A stretch of 64,000 nucleotides of DNA. Source: an uncultured Vicinamibacterales bacterium. GTDB lineage: Bacteria; Acidobacteriota; Vicinamibacteria; Vicinamibacterales; UBA8438. The notes under the pieces were generated by a model. The model saw only the letters and a program-made list of their open reading frames with translations, ran no database searches and was not told where the DNA came from. Below are positions 61,501 to 64,000 of the stretch, piece after piece; the first letter of the stretch is position 1; the number at the start of each line of letters is the position of its first letter. Where the stretch lies: NCBI GenBank assembly GCA_958295905.1, contig OY282382.1:1822001-1886000 (forward strand). Direction: 5' to 3'. Both the position numbers and the translations under genes were made by a program.

Positions 61501-62471
61501 CGGGGTCGGGGCTGCTCGTCCTGCCGCTCGCGCAGTCGTGCATGGAGCTGGCCGCCCGCGAGGTGGCCCTCGAGCTCGGCTCGGGCGGCGTCGGGATGAG
61601 CTCGCGGCCGTTCCGCGGGATGCCCGGCACCGGGGGCCGGCTGGGGAAGCTCGCCGCCTACGACGCCGAGACCCTGGAAGAGGTCTGGAGCATCGAGCAG
61701 CGGCCGACGTTCCTGACCGGGGTCCTCACGACGGCCGGCGGGCTGGCCTTCGCGGGCGACCTCGACCGCCGGTTCCGGGCGTTCGACGTGGAGACCGGCG
61801 AGGAGCTGTGGCGGGCCCGCCTCGGGACCTCGGTGCAGGGCTTCCCCATCAGCTTCCGGGCCGGGGGCCGGCAGTACGTCGCGGTGTCGACGGGGCTCGG
61901 CGGCGGCAGCCCCCGGTTGATGCCCCGCAACCTGGCACCGGAGGTGCGTTACCCGCAGAGCGGGAACGCGCTCTACGTGTTCGCGCTTCCCGACCCGGCG
62001 GCGGGGGCGCCCGCGCTGCCCGGTGCCGAACGGGATGGCGCGGCGGAGGCGCTCGGGCTTCCAGGCGAGGAACCGGATGTGGCGGAAGAGGTGCTCGCGC
62101 TGGAGAAGCGGATCGAAGAGGCGGTCCTGCGGGCCGACGTCGCCTTCCTCGACGAGGTCTGCGCCGACGACTTCACCTACACGCACGGGGATGGCTGGAC
62201 CACCGGCGGCCCCGTCCTCGGCGTCGACCGGAAGGCGGAGTGGCTCGCCTCGCTGTCCGGCCGGTACTCCCTGCGGGAGGTCGACTCACGGCAGGTCGAG
62301 GCGCATGGCGACGTCGCCATCACCATGGGCCGGGTGCGGGCGCGCAGCGCCGGTCCCCCGGAGGCCCGGCGCAGCTTCAGCTTCTGGTACGTCCGCGTCT
62401 ACGCGCAGCGGGACGGCGCGTGGCGGTACCTCTCGCACCGCACGGTGAACGGCCCCGTGTACGAGAACTGA
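59820..62471 (+). CDS. Cytochrome c-PQQ dehydrogenase with C-terminal SnoaL-like (DUF4440) domain
   Basis: 883 aa from ATG 59820. Signal peptide residues 1-36. Cytochrome c domain with C58-A-A-C-H62 and a methionine ligand in [10 protein letters not shown] Pro/Ala linker (about 135-180) leads to a full PQQ beta-propeller (repeated ALDAATG, LWRFNT, KLDRETG, ending [13 protein letters not shown]). After about residue 735 an unusual NTF2-like domain: [55 protein letters not shown]. It should oxidise an alcohol in the periplasm and pass electrons through its haem. The extra domain is not usual for the family. Confidence 0.93.
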   Translation: MKRSVDGCARRRWAARSRLATMAAALGVAASGAAQAPRDGVYTPAQAASGRAIYERECAACHQENLQGSFEAPPLAGASFLRFWADLSPGELFARISVSMPPGQGGALTDEAYLDVVAYLLQANGAPAGGGALTEASAVAIGTVTSAAAPAAARAEDGALPAAPAGVPPSSAPAAGGITLAGTVADYRPVTDAMLRNPDDGDWLMVRRNYEAWSYSPLAEVDRSNVGELELAWVWAMNEGGWNAPSPIVHDGVMYVAGIGPVVQALDAATGDLIWEHAVEVATTGYSGMSRNLAIYGDKLFLATPDARLTALDARTGARVWDTVIADHAEGFRNTSGPVVAGGTLVQGLSGCDRFTRESCFISGYDAATGERLWRFNTVARSDEPGGNTWANVPDYLRGGGDTWITGSYDPGLDLVYFGVAQAKPWVAISRGMTVEDPALYTNSTVALRPGDGDLAWHFQHVPGETLDLDEVYERVLVDVGGRRAVFSAGKHGILWKLDRETGEFLGHRETVYQNVFDRIDPETGAVTYRRDIADARFEQLVPACPSTAGGKNWHPMSYHPGSGLLVLPLAQSCMELAAREVALELGSGGVGMSSRPFRGMPGTGGRLGKLAAYDAETLEEVWSIEQRPTFLTGVLTTAGGLAFAGDLDRRFRAFDVETGEELWRARLGTSVQGFPISFRAGGRQYVAVSTGLGGGSPRLMPRNLAPEVRYPQSGNALYVFALPDPAAGAPALPGAERDGAAEALGLPGEEPDVAEEVLALEKRIEEAVLRADVAFLDEVCADDFTYTHGDGWTTGGPVLGVDRKAEWLASLSGRYSLREVDSRQVEAHGDVAITMGRVRARSAGPPEARRSFSFWYVRVYAQRDGAWRYLSHRTVNGPVYEN

Positions 62472-62845
62472 CCCTGCGCCGTCGCCGGTCGTGTGCCACG
62501 CTTGCCCGACGGATCGGGAATGTCGCCGCGGTCGAGATGTCGCCGCGGTCGAGAACAGACCCTGCGCCGTCGCCGGTCGTGTGTCTCCGGAGGAGGTCTT
62601 GGTTCGATTGCCGCGGCGCTCTGACGGGCCGGCCGCCGTCATCGTCGAGGCCGACGGTTAGGCCGCTTCGGCCGGGTTCGGGTACCGTAGAGCCTGCCGG
62701 GACACCCCACCGGCGCCGCGACGCGGGTGGAGACCCGGCGGGGACGCGTGACCGCGGCTCGACGTCGCGCGCGGCCCGGCCGGCTCGGCGCCGCCGGTCG
62801 GGGGAAGGAATAACGTGACCGCGGCTCGACGTCGCGGACGTTGCA

Positions 62846-62957
62846 TCGCGGCTCCGGCCGCGCCGTGGAGAACAGGAGCACCCCCGGTCCAGGGCCGGAT
62901 GATCCTCGGATTCGGAGATCGCGGCTCCGGCCGCGCCGTGGAGAACAGGAGCACCCC
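62846..62957 (+). repeat. Direct repeats upstream of the last PQQ gene
   Basis: CGCGGCTCCGGCCGCGCCGTGGAGAACAGGAGCACCCC occurs twice (62847 and 62920), and the second copy ends at the ATG. GTGACCGCGGCTCGACGTCGCG also occurs twice nearby (62750, 62817), and ACCCTGCGCCGTCGCCGGTC twice (62471, 62560). The upstream region 62472-62957 is thus a chain of small duplications; the second copy gives the ribosome-binding context (ACAGGAGC). Confidence 0.85.
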
Positions 62958-64000
62958 ATGTCGATGAGGACGAGTCGGCGTATCCGGACGATTCCCGCCA
63001 TTGCGGCCATCCTGCTCGGCGCGGGCGCCGCCGCCCCGGCGCAGCAGGGCGCTCGGGACGGCGAGTGGCGGTACTACGGCGGAGACTCGGGCAGCACCAA
63101 GTACTCGCCGCTCGACCAGATCGACCGCGGCAACGTCGCCGACCTCGACATCGCGTGGCGGTGGCGGTCGGACAACTTCGGCCCCCGTCTCGACTTCAAC
63201 TACCAGGCGACGCCGTTGGCGGTCGGGGGCGTGCTCTACACCTCGGCGGGCTGGCGGCGCAACGTCGTGGCCATCGACGGGGCCACCGGCGAGACGCTGT
63301 GGATGTACCGCCTCGACGAGGGCGACCGCGGCGACGTCGCGCCGGTGCGGGCCAGCTCGGGCCGGGGGGTGGCGTACTGGACGGACGGCGGGGACGACGC
63401 GCGGATCATCCACGTCACCCGGGGCTATCACCTCGTGGCCCTGGACGCCGCGACCGGATACCCGATTCCCGGCTTCGGCGACCAGGGCGTCGTCGACCTC
63501 TACGACGGGATCTACGACGGGCTCGACCGCCCGGCGGTGGAGAACGGCCAGATCGGCCTGAACTCGCCCGCCCTCGTCGTCGGCGACGTCATCGTGGTGG
63601 GGGCGGCGCTGCGCGCCACCGCCCCCGCGCCCGAGTTCGCGGCCGGGTTCGTGCGCGGGTTCGACGTGCGCACCGGCGAGCGGCTATGGATCTTCCACAC
63701 CATCCCCCAGCCGGGCGAGTTCGGCAACGACACGTGGGAGAACGACTCGTGGCGCTACAGCGGGAACACCGGCGTATGGGCCCCGATGTCGGCCGACCAG
63801 GAGCTCGGCTACGTGTACCTGCCCGTCGAGACCCCCACCAACGACCTCTACGGCGGCCATCGGCCCGGCGACAACCTGTTCGCGGAGAGCCTGGTGTGTC
63901 TGGACGCGAGGACCGGCGAGCGCGTCTGGCACTTCCAGCTCATCCATCACGGCATCTGGGACTACGACATCCCCACCCCGCCGGCGCTGGTCGACATCAC
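62958..64000 (+). CDS. PQQ-dependent (quinoprotein) dehydrogenase, 3' end outside window
   Basis: Open from ATG 62958 to the window edge (347 codons). Signal peptide IRTIPAIAAILLGAGAAAPAQQ. Then WRYYGGDSGSTKYSPLDQIDRGNV, LWMYRLDEGDRG, LVALDAATGYPIPGFGDQGVVDL, TGERLWIFHTIPQPGEFGNDTWEN and VWHFQLIHHGIWDYD: start of a PQQ beta-propeller in the same layout as the gene at the left window edge. No cytochrome c domain precedes it. A periplasmic alcohol or sugar dehydrogenase is expected. Confidence 0.93.
   Translation, partial: MSMRTSRRIRTIPAIAAILLGAGAAAPAQQGARDGEWRYYGGDSGSTKYSPLDQIDRGNVADLDIAWRWRSDNFGPRLDFNYQATPLAVGGVLYTSAGWRRNVVAIDGATGETLWMYRLDEGDRGDVAPVRASSGRGVAYWTDGGDDARIIHVTRGYHLVALDAATGYPIPGFGDQGVVDLYDGIYDGLDRPAVENGQIGLNSPALVVGDVIVVGAALRATAPAPEFAAGFVRGFDVRTGERLWIFHTIPQPGEFGNDTWENDSWRYSGNTGVWAPMSADQELGYVYLPVETPTNDLYGGHRPGDNLFAESLVCLDARTGERVWHFQLIHHGIWDYDIPTPPALVDI

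Overview
The window is about 64 kb of very GC-rich (about 70%) bacterial chromosome. Its gene content is typical of an environmental, aerobic, protein- and alcohol-oxidising heterotroph. It includes four quinoprotein (PQQ beta-propeller) dehydrogenase genes, many secreted hydrolases (S9 and M48 peptidases, gamma-glutamyltransferase, esterase, ENPP-type phosphodiesterase), DinB proteins, Ku/LigD end joining, and an archaeal-type class I aldolase. Together with the dense interspersed repeats, this suggests an acidobacterium-like lineage (Vicinamibacterales-like). That assignment is an inference from gene flavour; no rRNA or other phylogenetic marker is present.

Layout. 1-41.9 kb is mostly housekeeping and secreted-enzyme genes: a truncated PQQ dehydrogenase, Ste24-type peptidase, NYN protein, S9 peptidase, Ntn asparaginase, ggt, two DinB genes, aldolase, HemQ-like protein, DUF4143 ATPase, cytochrome c/copper protein, UbiD and an acyl-CoA synthetase. 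An NAD-biosynthesis block follows (nrtR, nadA, nadC), with a recognisable promoter/operator ahead of nadA. Then come a HepT/MntA-type HEPN-MNT pair, an MBL-fold hydrolase, an ENPP phosphodiesterase, ku and ligD (divergent) and an esterase. 41.9-49.5 kb is an accessory, defence-like island. It holds a broken DUF3883 gene, a large N6-adenine DNA methyltransferase, an overlapping PD-(D/E)XK nuclease-like reading frame, a DUF429 nuclease-like gene, a decayed DUF1156 methylase and an intact ISKra4-family insertion sequence. 49.6-64 kb holds tRNA-Arg, a lysozyme-like gene, and a 2-kb duplicated cytochrome c-PQQ dehydrogenase. The first copy of that gene is truncated next to a tRNA-Lys-like half. The two copies are separated by an AT-rich foreign gene, an IS1182 element, a decayed DruA-domain/IS4-type transposase and a decayed IS630.

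The most striking property is the interspersed short repeats, in at least seven families. Two families can be tied to autonomous elements in the same window. GGGTGCACGTCA-ended MITEs share terminal repeats and 9-bp target duplications with the ISKra4 element. CTAGGAGTCTGCGCC-ended MITEs and REP-like hairpins share ends with the IS1182 element. Several genes take their stop codon or last residues from such a repeat.

Limits: all calls come from reading the sequence. Family names rest on recognised motifs rather than database searches. The frameshifts noted could be real decay or assembly errors.
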